The notes beneath the pieces are model-generated. The model was not told where the DNA came from, did no database searches, and saw nothing but the letters and a program-made list of their open reading frames with translations. Positions 37,698 to 47,260 of a stretch of DNA of 64,000 nucleotides are shown here, one piece after another (within the stretch, counting starts at the first letter, position 1; every line of letters begins with the position of its first letter). This DNA is from Blastocatellia bacterium. Its GTDB lineage: Bacteria; Acidobacteriota; Blastocatellia; HR10; J050. The position numbers and the translations under genes are program-made. Location: positions 186,001 to 250,000 of the forward strand of contig JALSQX010000105.1 of NCBI GenBank assembly GCA_026985075.1, in the 5' to 3' direction.

Positions 37698-38610
37698 TGT
37701 TGATGGGTTACTCATCATCGACAAGCCGGAGGGCCTGACCTCTCACGATGTCGTCGCTCGAGTCCGACGAGCATTAGGGATGAGACGAATCGGCCACACC
37801 GGGACACTGGATCCCTTGGCCACCGGCGTACTGGTCCTCTGTTTGGGTCGCGCGACGCGGCTTCAACGGTTCTTCATAGGCAGTGACAAGGAGTACATCG
37901 CGCGGATTCGCCTGGGGTTTGCTACGGACACGTATGATCGGACAGGAAAACCAGCATCCCCCATGGCCGCATCTAACGAGGTGATGGAAGAGCAGGTCAA
38001 AGCGGTGTTGCAACAGTTGCAAGGGACGCGGCGACAAATCCCTCCTATGTATTCGGCCAAGAAACGAGCGGGGGTTCGGCTCTACAAGCTTGCGCGTCGG
38101 GGTCAAGATGTTCCTCGGAAGGCTGTTCTCGTGACCATTCACACCATTGAGCCCCTCCTGGAGGGAGGCGTTTTTCTTCACCGTCATCCCGATGGGACTG
38201 CGGACTTCTCGGTACGCATCCGATGCTCGGCGGGAACATATATTCGGAGTCTGGCCCATGAGATCGGAGAACAACTGGGTTGCGGCGGGCACCTGTTGGC
38301 GTTGCGACGGACGGCGGTGGGATCATTTCGGCTTGAGCAGGCCATCGGCCTGGAGGCGTTCGAGCAACTGGCCGCGGCGGGCCGGGCCAACGAGCGCATC
38401 ATCCCATTGGATGAGATCCCCTTGGACTTACCCGCCGTCATTCTCTCTGCGAGCGAAGTAGAAGACGTGCGGCACGGGCGATCGATTGAGCGGCGAGTAA
38501 CGGCTTCGGGACTGTACTGTCGACTCCTGGATGCTGAAGGACGCCTCCTCGCCATCGGCGAGATCGTGGCTCAGGGTGCGGCGGTTCAGCCCCGCATCGT
38601 GTTGTATTGA
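37690..38610 (+). CDS. truB: tRNA pseudouridine(55) synthase
   Basis: Makes the universal pseudouridine 55 in the T-loop of tRNAs. The 306-residue protein has DGLLIIDKPEGLTSHDVV at the start, the catalytic loop GHTGTLDPLATGVL with Asp41, KEYIARIRLGFATDTYD, the QIPPMYSAKK motif and the RCSAGTYIRSLAHEIG region. The C-terminal PUA-like domain (~235-306) is present. ATG 37690 lies within the end of the upstream nuclease-like gene in another frame, so the two are translationally coupled. Confidence 0.95.
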   Translation: MADVDGLLIIDKPEGLTSHDVVARVRRALGMRRIGHTGTLDPLATGVLVLCLGRATRLQRFFIGSDKEYIARIRLGFATDTYDRTGKPASPMAASNEVMEEQVKAVLQQLQGTRRQIPPMYSAKKRAGVRLYKLARRGQDVPRKAVLVTIHTIEPLLEGGVFLHRHPDGTADFSVRIRCSAGTYIRSLAHEIGEQLGCGGHLLALRRTAVGSFRLEQAIGLEAFEQLAAAGRANERIIPLDEIPLDLPAVILSASEVEDVRHGRSIERRVTASGLYCRLLDAEGRLLAIGEIVAQGAAVQPRIVLY

Positions 38611-38830
38611 TTCGGGGGTGCCGTTGCGTGTATACTATAGGTGCCGGTGTCAACCGGCGGACGATGCTTATGACAAGGGAAACCACAGCTGGAGACGAAG
38701 CGCCACAACAACTTCGTCGAGACCGGCTGCTCCGAGGCAACAAACTGCTCTTTCCAGTCCGAATAAGAGAAGCGATCTGATATTGAGTCAGTCCCGCCCG
38801 CGATCAGCGGACGGAAGGAGGCGAGCAAAG

Positions 38831-40768
38831 ATGGAGGACGAGAAGAAGAGAAATCTAGATTTAGCCAGATTACTCGAAAGCCATCGGCAAGAGCGCGAGC
38901 GACTCCGTTGGGAAGGCAACTTCCGTGAGTATTTCGAGTTGGTGACGGCCAATCCTCGATTGGCGCGCCTGGCGCACGCGCGGATTTGGGATATGATCGT
39001 CTCGGCGGGCGTGGAAAAGATCAACGAAGGTGGACTGGGAGAAGTTACCCGCTACCGGTTCTTCTCCGAAGAGCTGTTTGGCATCGACAAGTCGATTGAG
39101 CGCATCGCGGAATATTTCAAGTCGGCGGCGCAGCGATTGGAAGTGCGCAAACGGATTCTCCTGCTCATGGGGCCGGTCGGCGGTGGGAAGTCAACAATTG
39201 TGGCGTTGCTGAAGCGGGGATTGGAGCGCTACACGCGGACCGAGGAGGGGGCCATCTACGCCATCAAAGGGTGCCCGATGCACGAGGAACCGCTCCACCT
39301 CATCCCTCACGAATTGCGGCCCGAGATCGAGCGCCATTATGGGATTTACATCGAAGGCGATCTCTGTCCGCGGTGTCAGTATAATCTGGAACATGTCTAC
39401 CACGGCCGCCACGAGGATGTGCTCGTTGAACGGATTGTCTTCTCGGAAAAAGAACGCATCGGCATCGGCACGTTCAGTCCTTCAGATCCCAAGAGTCAGG
39501 ATATCACTGAACTGACCGGTTCGATCGACCTCTCCACCATTGGCGAGGTGGGCGTGGAATCGGATCCCCGCGCCTACCGCTTCGATGGAGAATTGAACAT
39601 CGCCAATCGAGGCATCATGGAGTTCATCGAAATGCTCAAGTGCGATGAGAAGTTCCTCTATTCGCTCCTCACGCTGTCGCAGGAACAGTCGATCAAGACC
39701 GGCCGCTTCGCCATGATCTATGCTGACGAGGTCATCATCTCGCACACCAACGAGAACGAATACAACGCCTTCGTCGCCAACAAGAAGAATGAGGCGCTCC
39801 AAGATCGCATCATCATGATCAAGGTGCCCTATAACTTGAAGGTGAGCGAGGAGGAGAAGATCTATCAAAAGCTGCTCAACCAGAGCGACATCCCCAAGAC
39901 CATTCATATCGCCCCGCATACGCTCAAGGTCGCCGCGATGTTCGCCGTGCTCACCCGCCTGGAACCCTCCAAGCGCCAGAACGTCGATCTGGTCAAGAAG
40001 ATGAAGCTCTATGATGGGCAAGAAGTCGATGACCTGAAGGCCAAGGACATTCGTGAGCTCCAGGAAGAGGCAGAGCGGGAGGGGATGGATGGCATCTCGC
40101 CTCGCTATGTTATCAATCGACTCTCCAGCGCGTTGGTGCGCGAGGGCATCACCTGTCTGACGCCGATTGACGCTCTGCGGGCCATTCGAGATGGGTTCGA
40201 TCAGCACACCGGGATTTCGGCCGAAGATCGGGAGAAGTATCTCAATTTCATCTCTCTAGTGCGCAAAGAATACGATGAGATCGCCAAGAATGAGGTCCAA
40301 CGCGCCTTCGTCTATTCCTTCGAGGAGATGGCGCGCACGCTGTTTGAGAAGTACCTGGACAATGTGGAGGCCTACTGCAACAAGGAGAAGATCAGAGACC
40401 CATTCACCGAGGAAGAGCTCGAGCCGGATGAGAAGCTCATGCGCTCTATTGAGGAACAGATCGGCATCTCCGAGAATGCCAAGAACACGTTCCGGCAGGA
40501 GATCCTCATTCGCATTTCCAGTTATGCGCGCCGGGGTCAGACGTTCGACTATCGTTCACACGAACGCCTGCGCGAGGCCATCGAGCGACGGATTTTCGCC
40601 GATCTGAAGGACGTCGTCAGGATCACCACTACTTCCAAGACGAAGGATCCCGACCAACTGCGCCGGATCAACGAAGTGATCGATCGGCTGGTGAAAGAGC
40701 ACGGCTATTGCTCGGTGTGTGCTAATGACCTGCTCAATTATGTTGGCTCGCTCCTGTCACGGGCCTGA
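38831..40768 (+). CDS. prkA: PrkA serine protein kinase
   Basis: A 645-residue AAA+ protein of the PrkA family, which has kinase and, in some reports, protease activity and works with YeaH and SpoVR during stress or stationary phase. The Walker A GPVGGGKS (114-121) lies in the N-terminal AAA domain, a zinc-like CPRCQYNLEHVY segment follows, and TGSIDLSTIGEVG and KCDEKFLYSLLTLSQEQSIK are conserved blocks of the family. ATG 38831 has AAGGAGG nine bases upstream. A long in-frame extension further upstream, reaching into the truB end, is Arg/Ser-rich and non-conserved and is rejected. It heads the prkA-yeaH-spoVR operon. Confidence 0.95.
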   Translation: MEDEKKRNLDLARLLESHRQERERLRWEGNFREYFELVTANPRLARLAHARIWDMIVSAGVEKINEGGLGEVTRYRFFSEELFGIDKSIERIAEYFKSAAQRLEVRKRILLLMGPVGGGKSTIVALLKRGLERYTRTEEGAIYAIKGCPMHEEPLHLIPHELRPEIERHYGIYIEGDLCPRCQYNLEHVYHGRHEDVLVERIVFSEKERIGIGTFSPSDPKSQDITELTGSIDLSTIGEVGVESDPRAYRFDGELNIANRGIMEFIEMLKCDEKFLYSLLTLSQEQSIKTGRFAMIYADEVIISHTNENEYNAFVANKKNEALQDRIIMIKVPYNLKVSEEEKIYQKLLNQSDIPKTIHIAPHTLKVAAMFAVLTRLEPSKRQNVDLVKKMKLYDGQEVDDLKAKDIRELQEEAEREGMDGISPRYVINRLSSALVREGITCLTPIDALRAIRDGFDQHTGISAEDREKYLNFISLVRKEYDEIAKNEVQRAFVYSFEEMARTLFEKYLDNVEAYCNKEKIRDPFTEEELEPDEKLMRSIEEQIGISENAKNTFRQEILIRISSYARRGQTFDYRSHERLREAIERRIFADLKDVVRITTTSKTKDPDQLRRINEVIDRLVKEHGYCSVCANDLLNYVGSLLSRA

Positions 40769-40828
40769 GACAGCCTGGGGAATCCGCATGCCAGCGTGAG
40801 ACCACGGGAGACCAGAAGAATGAGAACG

Positions 40829-40869
40829 GAGAAGAGGAGACGACGGGTGAATCCCCCCCTCCTCTTCTC
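40829..40869 (+). terminator. Inverted repeat between prkA and yeaH
   Basis: Arms GAGAAGAGGAG (40829-40839) and CTCCTCTTCTC (40859-40869) pair perfectly over 11 bases with a 19-base loop; a short T-tract follows only after 6 bases. It could attenuate transcription into yeaH or stabilise the prkA transcript. Confidence 0.4.
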
Positions 40870-40911
40870 TCGTCCGTCTTTGTGTCCCGTGCGTACAGGG
40901 AGGGAGGTCAT

Positions 40912-42072
40912 ATGAGCGTCCAACGCCACGATTGGTCACTGCAACGCAAAGGATATATCGACCAGCAGCGCCACAAGGAGCGCGTCCGGGAGGCCATTCG
41001 CAAGAATCTGGGCTCGATCGTCTCTAACGAGTCGATCATCCTCTCGGATGGCAAAAAGACGGTGCGCATCCCCATTCGCTCGCTCGATGAGTATCGGTTT
41101 CGCTTCGACCATCGCAAGAAGAAACATGTGGGTCAGGGCGATGGCCATTCCAAGGTCGGCGATGTCATCGGGCGGGAAAGTCAAGGACGGGGACCGGGTC
41201 GTGGCGCCGGTGCCGGTGATCGTCCGGGAGTCGACTATTATGAAGCAGAAGTCGAAATCGACGAGATCGCCAAGATGGTCTTCGATGATCTTCACCTCCC
41301 TTACCTGGAGGAGAAGAAAAAGCAGGCCATCCGCTCGCGGCAGATTCGATTCAATGAGGTGCGGCGGACGGGGATCTTGACCAATCTGGACAAGCGGCGG
41401 ACGATCTTGGAAAACCTCAAGCGGATGGCTCAAGAGACGGGCAAGGCCCGGATGGGACCGATCAAGAAAGAGGACCTGCGATTCCGGACCTGGGACGAAG
41501 AAATCAAATATGAATCCAACGCCGTCGTCCTCGCTATGATGGATGTGTCGGGGTCCATGGGCGAGTTCAAGAAGTACATCGCGCGATCGTTCTACTTTTG
41601 GATGGTCCGATTCCTGCGCACGAAGTATGATAACGTGAAGATCGTTTTCATCAGTCATCATACGGAAGCCAAGGAAGTCACCGAAGAAGAGTTCTTCACC
41701 CAGGGTGAATCCGGAGGAACCGTCGTCAGCTCGGCGTATCGCTTGGCTTTAGACATCATCAAAGAGCGATACAATCCCGCCGATTGGAATATCTACCCCT
41801 TCCATTTCTCCGACGGCGACAACTACTACTCGGATAATGATGAGGCCGTCCGTCTGGCCGATAAGCTCATCGCCACTTGCAACCTGTTCGGCTATGGCGA
41901 GATTGGCGAGGAAGAGTTCACCAGCTACCGGCGCGCATCCGGCGCCCTGCTCTCCATCTTCGAAGAGCGCCTCCAGAATAAAGATCGCTTCGTCGGCGTG
42001 CGTATCGATAGCAAAGAGGATGTCTATCCCGCACTGAAGGCTTTCTTTGGCAAGCGAGGTGAATGGGTATAA
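40912..42072 (+). CDS. yeaH: YeaH/YhbH family protein (DUF444)
   Basis: A 386-residue protein of DUF444, found with PrkA and SpoVR in many bacteria. The N-terminal basic region is followed by a Gly-rich linker ([13 protein letters not shown], about 90-102) and a von Willebrand A-type domain in the C-terminal half with the metal-site motif DVSGSMG at 211-217. The partner acidic residues lie in the later strands ([13 protein letters not shown]). The ATG has GGGAGGGAGG upstream. The family has been linked to stress and cell-envelope adaptation, but the mechanism is unknown. It overlaps or abuts spoVR. Confidence 0.93.
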   Translation: MSVQRHDWSLQRKGYIDQQRHKERVREAIRKNLGSIVSNESIILSDGKKTVRIPIRSLDEYRFRFDHRKKKHVGQGDGHSKVGDVIGRESQGRGPGRGAGAGDRPGVDYYEAEVEIDEIAKMVFDDLHLPYLEEKKKQAIRSRQIRFNEVRRTGILTNLDKRRTILENLKRMAQETGKARMGPIKKEDLRFRTWDEEIKYESNAVVLAMMDVSGSMGEFKKYIARSFYFWMVRFLRTKYDNVKIVFISHHTEAKEVTEEEFFTQGESGGTVVSSAYRLALDIIKERYNPADWNIYPFHFSDGDNYYSDNDEAVRLADKLIATCNLFGYGEIGEEEFTSYRRASGALLSIFEERLQNKDRFVGVRIDSKEDVYPALKAFFGKRGEWV

Positions 42073-42095
42073 TCCCACTTGGGGGAATGGATGAC

Positions 42096-43532
42096 ATGAT
42101 GTCCACCACACCGTACGACCGTGAACTTCAGCAACTCGAAGCGGCCATCGAACAGATCTGGGACAAGGGTGTCGAGCTCGGGCTGGACCCCTATCCGATC
42201 AACTTTGAGATCGTGCCGGCCACGGTCATGTATGAGATTGGTTCCTACGCGTTGCCCGGTCGCTACTCGCATTGGACGTTCGGCAAGGCCTACCACAAGA
42301 TGAAGATGATGTACGACTTCGGGCTGTCGCGCATCTACGAAGTGGTCATCAACACCAATCCCGCCTACGCCTTCCTGCTGGAAGGGAACTCGCTGATCCA
42401 AAACAAGATGATCATTGCCCACGTGATGGCCCATGTCGATTTCTTCAAGAACAACGTGTATTTCTCCCATACGAATCGAAACATGCTCGATGTGGTGGCC
42501 ACCCATGCGGCCCGCATTCGCGAATACGAGTTCAAGTATGGCCAGAAGACAGTGGAGGCATTCCTCGATGCCGTGATGTCGATTCAAGAACACATCGATC
42601 CTGATTTTTTCATTCGCCGAAAGCGGTCCGACGATGAGGAAGAACAACCCGCGTCGGCCCCCCAGCGGCCGCGGACGCCCTATGATGATCTCTTCGAACT
42701 GGAAGAGCTGCAAGCCGAGCGAGAGCGGGTCAAAGAAGACGAGGGGGAACATCGCCAACCGCCGCGCCCGGAGAAGGATCTCGTCTATTACATCATGGAG
42801 CACTCGCCCGTACTGGAACCCTGGCAGCGGGATGTGATGGGGATGATTCACGAGGAGATGGAATATTTCATTCCTCAAATGCAGACCAAGATTCTCAATG
42901 AAGGATGGGCGAGTTTCTGGCATTCCCGTATCATGCGGGAGCTGGATTTGAGTGACGAGGAGTTCATCGAGTTTGCGGATCTGCACGCTCACGTCGTTTC
43001 GCCTCACCGAGGGAGTCTCAACCCCTATTACATCGGATACAAGATCCTGGAGGATATTGAACGGCGCTGGGATCATCCAACGCCCGAAGAGCAGCAACGG
43101 TTTGGCCGTCGAGCTGGGGAGGGCCATCAGAAGCTCTTCGAGGTGAGGGAGTTGGAGAACGACATCTCTTTTCTCCGCAACTACCTGACTAAGGAACTGG
43201 TGGAAGAACTGGATCTCTACATCTACCAGCTGCGCGACGAAGAGGAATGGGTCATCACTGATAAGACCTGGGAGCACGTGCGCGATCAATTGGTCGCCGA
43301 TATGACCAATTTCGGTTTCCCCTACATCGAAGTCCTCGACGGCGACTATAACCGGAATCGGGAGCTTTACCTCCGCCACCGATTTGAAGGCGCCGAGCTC
43401 GATCTGGAATACGCCCAGAAGACGATGGAATATATTTACAAGATGTGGGGCCGCGATGTGCATCTGGAGACGGTGCTCGATGGCGAACCGGTGGTGTTGC
43501 ATTTCGATGGCGATGAACACTGGGAGGACTGA
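42096..43532 (+). CDS. spoVR: SpoVR family protein
   Basis: About 478 residues; the third gene of the triad. Family blocks are [53 protein letters not shown] and [13 protein letters not shown]. SpoVR is needed for spore cortex formation in Bacillus, yet it occurs in many non-sporulating bacteria together with PrkA. An inserted stretch (about 190-240, Pro/Glu/Arg-rich) varies between members. I chose ATG 42096, nine bases after GGGGGA; an in-frame ATG at 42063, overlapping the yeaH end by 10 bases, is possible. Confidence 0.93.
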   Translation: MMSTTPYDRELQQLEAAIEQIWDKGVELGLDPYPINFEIVPATVMYEIGSYALPGRYSHWTFGKAYHKMKMMYDFGLSRIYEVVINTNPAYAFLLEGNSLIQNKMIIAHVMAHVDFFKNNVYFSHTNRNMLDVVATHAARIREYEFKYGQKTVEAFLDAVMSIQEHIDPDFFIRRKRSDDEEEQPASAPQRPRTPYDDLFELEELQAERERVKEDEGEHRQPPRPEKDLVYYIMEHSPVLEPWQRDVMGMIHEEMEYFIPQMQTKILNEGWASFWHSRIMRELDLSDEEFIEFADLHAHVVSPHRGSLNPYYIGYKILEDIERRWDHPTPEEQQRFGRRAGEGHQKLFEVRELENDISFLRNYLTKELVEELDLYIYQLRDEEEWVITDKTWEHVRDQLVADMTNFGFPYIEVLDGDYNRNRELYLRHRFEGAELDLEYAQKTMEYIYKMWGRDVHLETVLDGEPVVLHFDGDEHWED

Positions 43533-43602
43533 AGCTCAATAGGCTGGTGTGACGAGAGAAGAAGACGATCAATACCCTGTGATCCTTTTGTGAGGAGGCG
43601 TC

Positions 43603-44178
43603 ATGTCACTACACGATGTGGAACTGAGTCTGGAGAAGGCGCTTCGAGAAGCACTGGCGACGCGACGCGCCATTCATGCACGCATTGCTGAAGCCGAGGA
43701 AGAGCTTCGCTCGCTCCGTCAGCGGGCCGCCGAGCTCGATGCCATCATCGAGCATACGCAGGCGGCGCTCGGTCGGACTCCGGTTGCTGAGCGTGTGCCC
43801 GGGTTGCCCGAACCGAGTGCATCTTCGACGACCGCTGAACCGGCGTCTACCGAGAGCGTTCCATCGACCCATCCCCCTGTGCGCTATGAGAAACCTCCAC
43901 TGCGATCGAACATCAAGCCAACGAGCCTGAGGTTTCGCGATCTGACGGCCACCCAGGCGGCCACCATCGTGTTGCGGGAAGCCGGAGGTCCCCTTCACGT
44001 GAACGCCATCTATAACAAGCTGTTGGAGAATGGCTTCGAATTCCACGGCGACCACCCCACCATTTCTTTAGCCGTCACGCTCAACCGCTCGAAGCGATTC
44101 CGGAAAGTGGCGCCGGCCACATTCGATCTCGTCATCCGTGATGTTCCCGAGCAGCGGATGTCGAGTTCCGGTCCCTGA
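43603..44178 (+). CDS. Coiled-coil protein with HARE-type winged-helix domain
   Basis: 191 residues. The N-terminus (1-~60) is a coiled coil (RIAEAEEELRSLRQRAAEL), the middle (~62-105) is a disordered Ser/Thr/Pro/Glu-rich linker, and the C-terminal ~75 residues form a winged-helix domain. That domain reads TATQAATIVLREAGGPLHVN, then AIYNKLLENGFEFHGDHPTI, then a strand ending RFRKVAPATFDLV. This pattern fits the HARE-HTH superfamily (HB1, ASXL, RNA polymerase delta subunit and restriction enzymes), used to bind DNA or RNA polymerase. The gene follows spoVR after 70 bases and may be the last of the operon. I infer a DNA-binding or polymerase-associated regulator. Confidence 0.65.
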   Translation: MSLHDVELSLEKALREALATRRAIHARIAEAEEELRSLRQRAAELDAIIEHTQAALGRTPVAERVPGLPEPSASSTTAEPASTESVPSTHPPVRYEKPPLRSNIKPTSLRFRDLTATQAATIVLREAGGPLHVNAIYNKLLENGFEFHGDHPTISLAVTLNRSKRFRKVAPATFDLVIRDVPEQRMSSSGP

Positions 44179-44188
44179 AATCAAAAAG

Positions 44189-44221
44189 CCGGGCCTCATC
44201 ATCCCAGGATGAGAGGCCCGG
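44189..44221 (-). terminator. Rho-independent terminator of the cytochrome gene
   Basis: CCGGGCCTC and GAGGCCCGG pair, with an inner CATCC/GGATG stem. On the minus strand the hairpin is followed by a TTTTT run, so it terminates the cytochrome gene and not the plus-strand HARE gene. It ends 18 bases beyond the cytochrome stop codon. Confidence 0.75.
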
Positions 44222-44238
44222 AGTGCGCGGCATCGGCC

Positions 44239-45414
44239 TCATCGACCGAACATCTGAAGTTTTCTCATTTGATCGCTGGTCAGAGGTTGAGCAAACAGCA
44301 TCTGCTTCCCATCCGCCCCTGTCTTCAAGAACTCCCACAGCTGAGGATCCGTTTCAGGAGCGGTCGGATCGCCCAGATAGTCGAGGAAATCGATCTGGAG
44401 CGCCTGCTGCCAGTCCGGAGGAACGGGGATAACCCCCTCTGTCTGGATGAGCTGCCCGCTCTGAGCATCCCATCGGGTGACGGTGATCTTGCCCGTCTCC
44501 GCATATTCGCGAAGCGCCTGACTATTGTGGCAGTCATCGCAATCGCGAGCCGTTCGGGAGATGGTGTGGGCTCGATACGGGGCGAGGGCATAAAATGTCT
44601 TGCCTTGGTAGGTCATCGTCATGAGATTACCGGCATGAACCTTTCCGGTCTCTTCCCGGCGCAGCAGGAAGATCCAGTTCCGAAGAACCCCAAAAGGACG
44701 CTTCCGATTGCCGGCCACTTCGCTCTCAAAATGGCAGTTGTAGCACGTGATGATCGATTGGGTGTGGCAGGCCGTGCAGTCGACCGAACTGAAGTGGATG
44801 ATATGGGCCACATTCTGAGTCGCCTCCTGGATGTGACAGTTCTCACACTTGACGTCCATCGCGCCGGGCGCGAGCCAGGAACTATATTCAATGCCATCAC
44901 CATGCATTTCGCGCGATGTATGGCAGTCGCGGCACTGGAAACCAGCATCTCGGTGAACGTCCGAGAAGCCGAATTTGATCTCCAGCGCCTGTCGGCCATG
45001 GCAGGAGAGACACGTTTGATCGGGGACAGGATCGCCGATTTTCTGGTGGCAATCGTTGCAGCTCGGTTCGTATTCTTCAGGAGGAATGGTCGGATGACAC
45101 TTCAGGCACGTTAACTGCTCGATGGGAACCCCGGTCAACGTTTCAAAGCCTCCATTTTCGGCACTATACCAGGTGATTTTCCCTCGCCGGGTCGCGTGCA
45201 GGCTGGTGGGAAACGTGTCGTAAGGAGAGGGCGAGGTGGCATTCTGCTCATCCTGATGCTCCATCACGGCGACTGGGAGGCGCTCGACCGCAGTGACCGC
45301 CCTGTGATCTTGCGCGTGCTGGCCGGCTTTGGCTCCGAGAGAGAGATCGAAGACCAGGAACAGGAAAGCCGTGAGGGCCATCCAGTGAGCCATCCGTCTC
45401 TTGCTTCTGCTCAT
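44239..45414 (-). CDS. Periplasmic octahaem c-type cytochrome
   Basis: A 391-residue secreted cytochrome with a signal peptide (ALTAFLFLVFDLSLGAKA) and eight CxxCH haem sites: CLKCH, CNDCH, CLSCH, CRDCH, CENCH, CTACH, CYNCH and CDDCH, between about residues 101 and 295. The spacing alternates between close pairs, as in tetrahaem and octahaem reductase-type cytochromes. The last ~90 residues carry no haem motif. No membrane anchor or known catalytic motif (such as the CxxCK of nitrite reductases) is seen, so it may transfer electrons between inner-membrane and terminal enzymes. Its promoter matches the sigma-54 -24/-12 pattern. No cytochrome-maturation genes lie nearby. Confidence 0.88.
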   Translation of the reverse strand: MSRSKRRMAHWMALTAFLFLVFDLSLGAKAGQHAQDHRAVTAVERLPVAVMEHQDEQNATSPSPYDTFPTSLHATRRGKITWYSAENGGFETLTGVPIEQLTCLKCHPTIPPEEYEPSCNDCHQKIGDPVPDQTCLSCHGRQALEIKFGFSDVHRDAGFQCRDCHTSREMHGDGIEYSSWLAPGAMDVKCENCHIQEATQNVAHIIHFSSVDCTACHTQSIITCYNCHFESEVAGNRKRPFGVLRNWIFLLRREETGKVHAGNLMTMTYQGKTFYALAPYRAHTISRTARDCDDCHNSQALREYAETGKITVTRWDAQSGQLIQTEGVIPVPPDWQQALQIDFLDYLGDPTAPETDPQLWEFLKTGADGKQMLFAQPLTSDQMRKLQMFGR

Positions 45415-45460
45415 CGTGCACCTCCTTCAGTCCGAGAATGACATACCCATTACTCCGCTC

Positions 45461-45477
45461 ATGCAAGTGGTGTGCCA
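45461..45477 (-). promoter_or_regulatory. Sigma-54 promoter of the octahaem cytochrome gene
   Basis: Minus strand TGGCAC-ACCAC-TTGCAT: GG and GC are exactly 10 bases apart, matching the sigma-54 consensus TGGCACG-N4-TTGC(A/T) nearly perfectly. The predicted start lies about 35 bases before the gene. The same layout appears before the receptor gene at 53680. Confidence 0.8.
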
Positions 45478-45601
45478 AAGGGGAACTCCAGGGCAAGAAT
45501 GTAACCCTCAAACTATCAATCACATCGGGGAGGCCCCCCGGGGCCATCGCCGGATTCTCTGCACTGACGGGGCCTTTTGACTCAGATTTGGGTGATTTTT
45601 C

Positions 45602-45664
45602 GAGAAAATTTTCAGGAGGATGAATCGTTTTTCGTCAAAAATACGTCTATTAGTAATGAAGGCA
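45602..45664 (+). promoter_or_regulatory. ECF-like promoter element, copy 1
   Basis: An AT-rich element GAGAAAATTTTC, then GAAT (45622-45625), an 18-base spacer ending TCAAAAATA, then CGTCTAT (from 45644). GAA(T/C) and CGTC with this spacing resemble an ECF sigma -35/-10 pair. A second copy occurs at 47261-47325 with the same internal spacing. It is 12 bases upstream of an ATG (45676) that opens a ~49-codon frame of uncertain coding value. Confidence 0.5.
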
Positions 45665-46044
45665 CAGCATGCAACACACTTCGAATCGGGCATTGACGAC
45701 ACCTCTGAACCTCCCTGGGTGGCGCGCTCCGGAGACCTCGCCCGCACATCGAGTCACCTACGTAAACAACCACCTCGAACCCGGGCCGCGCCACCCAGTT
45801 CCCCCCGGGGCCGGGGATGAGTGACGTGACTGCTGGACTTCCACACAACGCCGACCGATATGGAAATGCCACCCAGGGGCGACATCTTCCCGGAGATTCG
45901 CAATTTTTCCGATGTAATTTGTTGAAATTCATTGAGTTGGTGATGGGGGGGACAGGTGCGTGGCGTGCCTTGACTGCATATGATAAAGGCTGTGATGTGA
46001 TGTTGGAGTCATGTCAAGCTTTTGGCAAAGGGAGGAGTGGCTAT

Positions 46045-47121
46045 GTGGAACCTGAGGCATCTCATCTCACCTCACCTATGATGTGGATTTTGTTCTCTCT
46101 GGTATTGGTCTTAGTGCTCGGCCTTGGGCCGGTGCAGTCGCAAACGTCAAACATGTTTGAGCGAATTAAGCAAGTCCAAAAGCGGCATGAAGACGCGCTG
46201 TTTGAAATTTCAGGCGTCAATGCTGTGGGTATCGGGAAGGAAGGTCAGGAGTACGTGTTGCATGTATATGTGAACGAAGAGGTCAATCCCACACCCGGGC
46301 GGGATGTACCAGATCAGCTCGAAGGTGTACGCGTGGTGGTCATCAAGGAGAAAGGCGAGTTTTGGGCGTTGACAGCTTTACCTCTCGATAATGGACCGGA
46401 ACATCGACAAACCTTTCCACCTCCGGTACCCATGGGCGTATCGACGAGCAACGATCTTCTTTGCGCGGCTGGCACGCTGGGCTTCCGGGCGCAAGACCCC
46501 AACACTGGACAAGTCGGTTACATCACCAACAATCATGTGGCTGTCGCCGGTAGTGGGTTGGGATGTCCGAACAGCGCTCCCATAGGAACGGATCAGCTCC
46601 AGGCTGGAGTACTGGACTCCGGGTGTAATACCCCGGCAACGGACATTGGTGATCTGGATCGATTTATTCCCATCCAGTTTGGGCTGTTCAGCAGCAATCT
46701 GGTTGATGCCGCATTTGTGGCCAGCAGTACAGGGCTGATCTCCAACAGTATTCTCGATATCGGTCCGCCTGTAGGTACAGCCCGAGATCCGGTCCTGGCA
46801 GAATTCGTGCAAAAGAGCGGGCGAACAACCAGCCTTACAACAGGGCAGGTCAGAAGCGTTAATGCAACAGTAAGGATCAACTACGGCATTATTCCTGGTC
46901 TATGTGGTTCGGCTCGATTTCTCGGTCAGGTGGCAATTGTGGACGTCTTCGGCCCTTTTGGGCGAGGAGGCGATTCTGGATCACCCGTGCTGAGTCTGAG
47001 TGGAGAGCCGGTGGGGCTTCTCTTTGGGGGGAGGGTTTTTCGGTGCGCACGGTTCAGAAGGACTTGGCGGTGTTTCGGCGGGAGGGTTTGGTCGAGGGGC
47101 AGGGCGAGGCGTTGCGGGTGA
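46045..47121 (+). pseudogene. Secreted trypsin-like serine protease, 3' end lost
   Basis: A frame with a signal peptide (MMWILFSLVLVLVLGLGPVQSQ) and a chymotrypsin-like fold. His is in YITNNHVAVAG, the catalytic Ser in GRGGDSGSPVLSL, and an Asp-containing strand lies between (DLDRFIPI). The N-terminal ~60 mature residues resemble the helper domain of Nal1-like bacterial peptidases. After VGLLFGG, near 47030, the sequence changes to an Arg/Cys-rich tail that no longer looks like a protease: the last strand and C-terminal helix of the fold are missing, and the DNA switches to an HTH fragment in another frame. The GTG start at 46045 has GGAGGAG seven bases upstream; ATG 46078 is an alternative. 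Activity of the product is doubtful. Confidence 0.65.
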
Positions 47122-47165
47122 AAGAACCAACTGGCCTGCGCCACTACCTCGAATCGATCGAGTAA
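47040..47165 (+). pseudogene. Fragment of a helix-turn-helix protein
   Basis: A ~41-residue in-frame end reading SVRTVQKDLAVFRREGLVEG then a tail to TAA at 47163-47165. The VRTVQKDL-EGLV pattern is a DeoR-like winged-helix recognition region. Nothing upstream in this frame belongs to it, so it is the remains of a gene joined to the truncated protease at about 47030-47040. Its codon use is G/T-rich, like the patch inside the sigma-54 activator gene. Confidence 0.45.
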
Positions 47166-47260
47166 ACTGTCTGCAGGACCTTACATTGGAGTCATCCCCG
47201 CGCTTCCTGGATCTCCACTTCGATCCGATAACGAGAGGCTCGATCCCGGAAGATTGACAG

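Noticed and set aside
38531-38830. N-terminal extension of prkA reaching into truB
   Set aside because: The extension is Arg/Ser-rich without family similarity, while ATG 38831 has AAGGAGG in the correct position.
42024-43520. 498-codon minus-strand frame opposite spoVR
   Set aside because: SpoVR carries the conserved family blocks on the plus strand; the opposite frame mirrors its codon bias only.
45676-45831. 49-codon frame after the first ECF-like element
   Set aside because: It is Pro/Arg-rich, lacks a good ribosome site and shares only a few residues with the frame after the second element.
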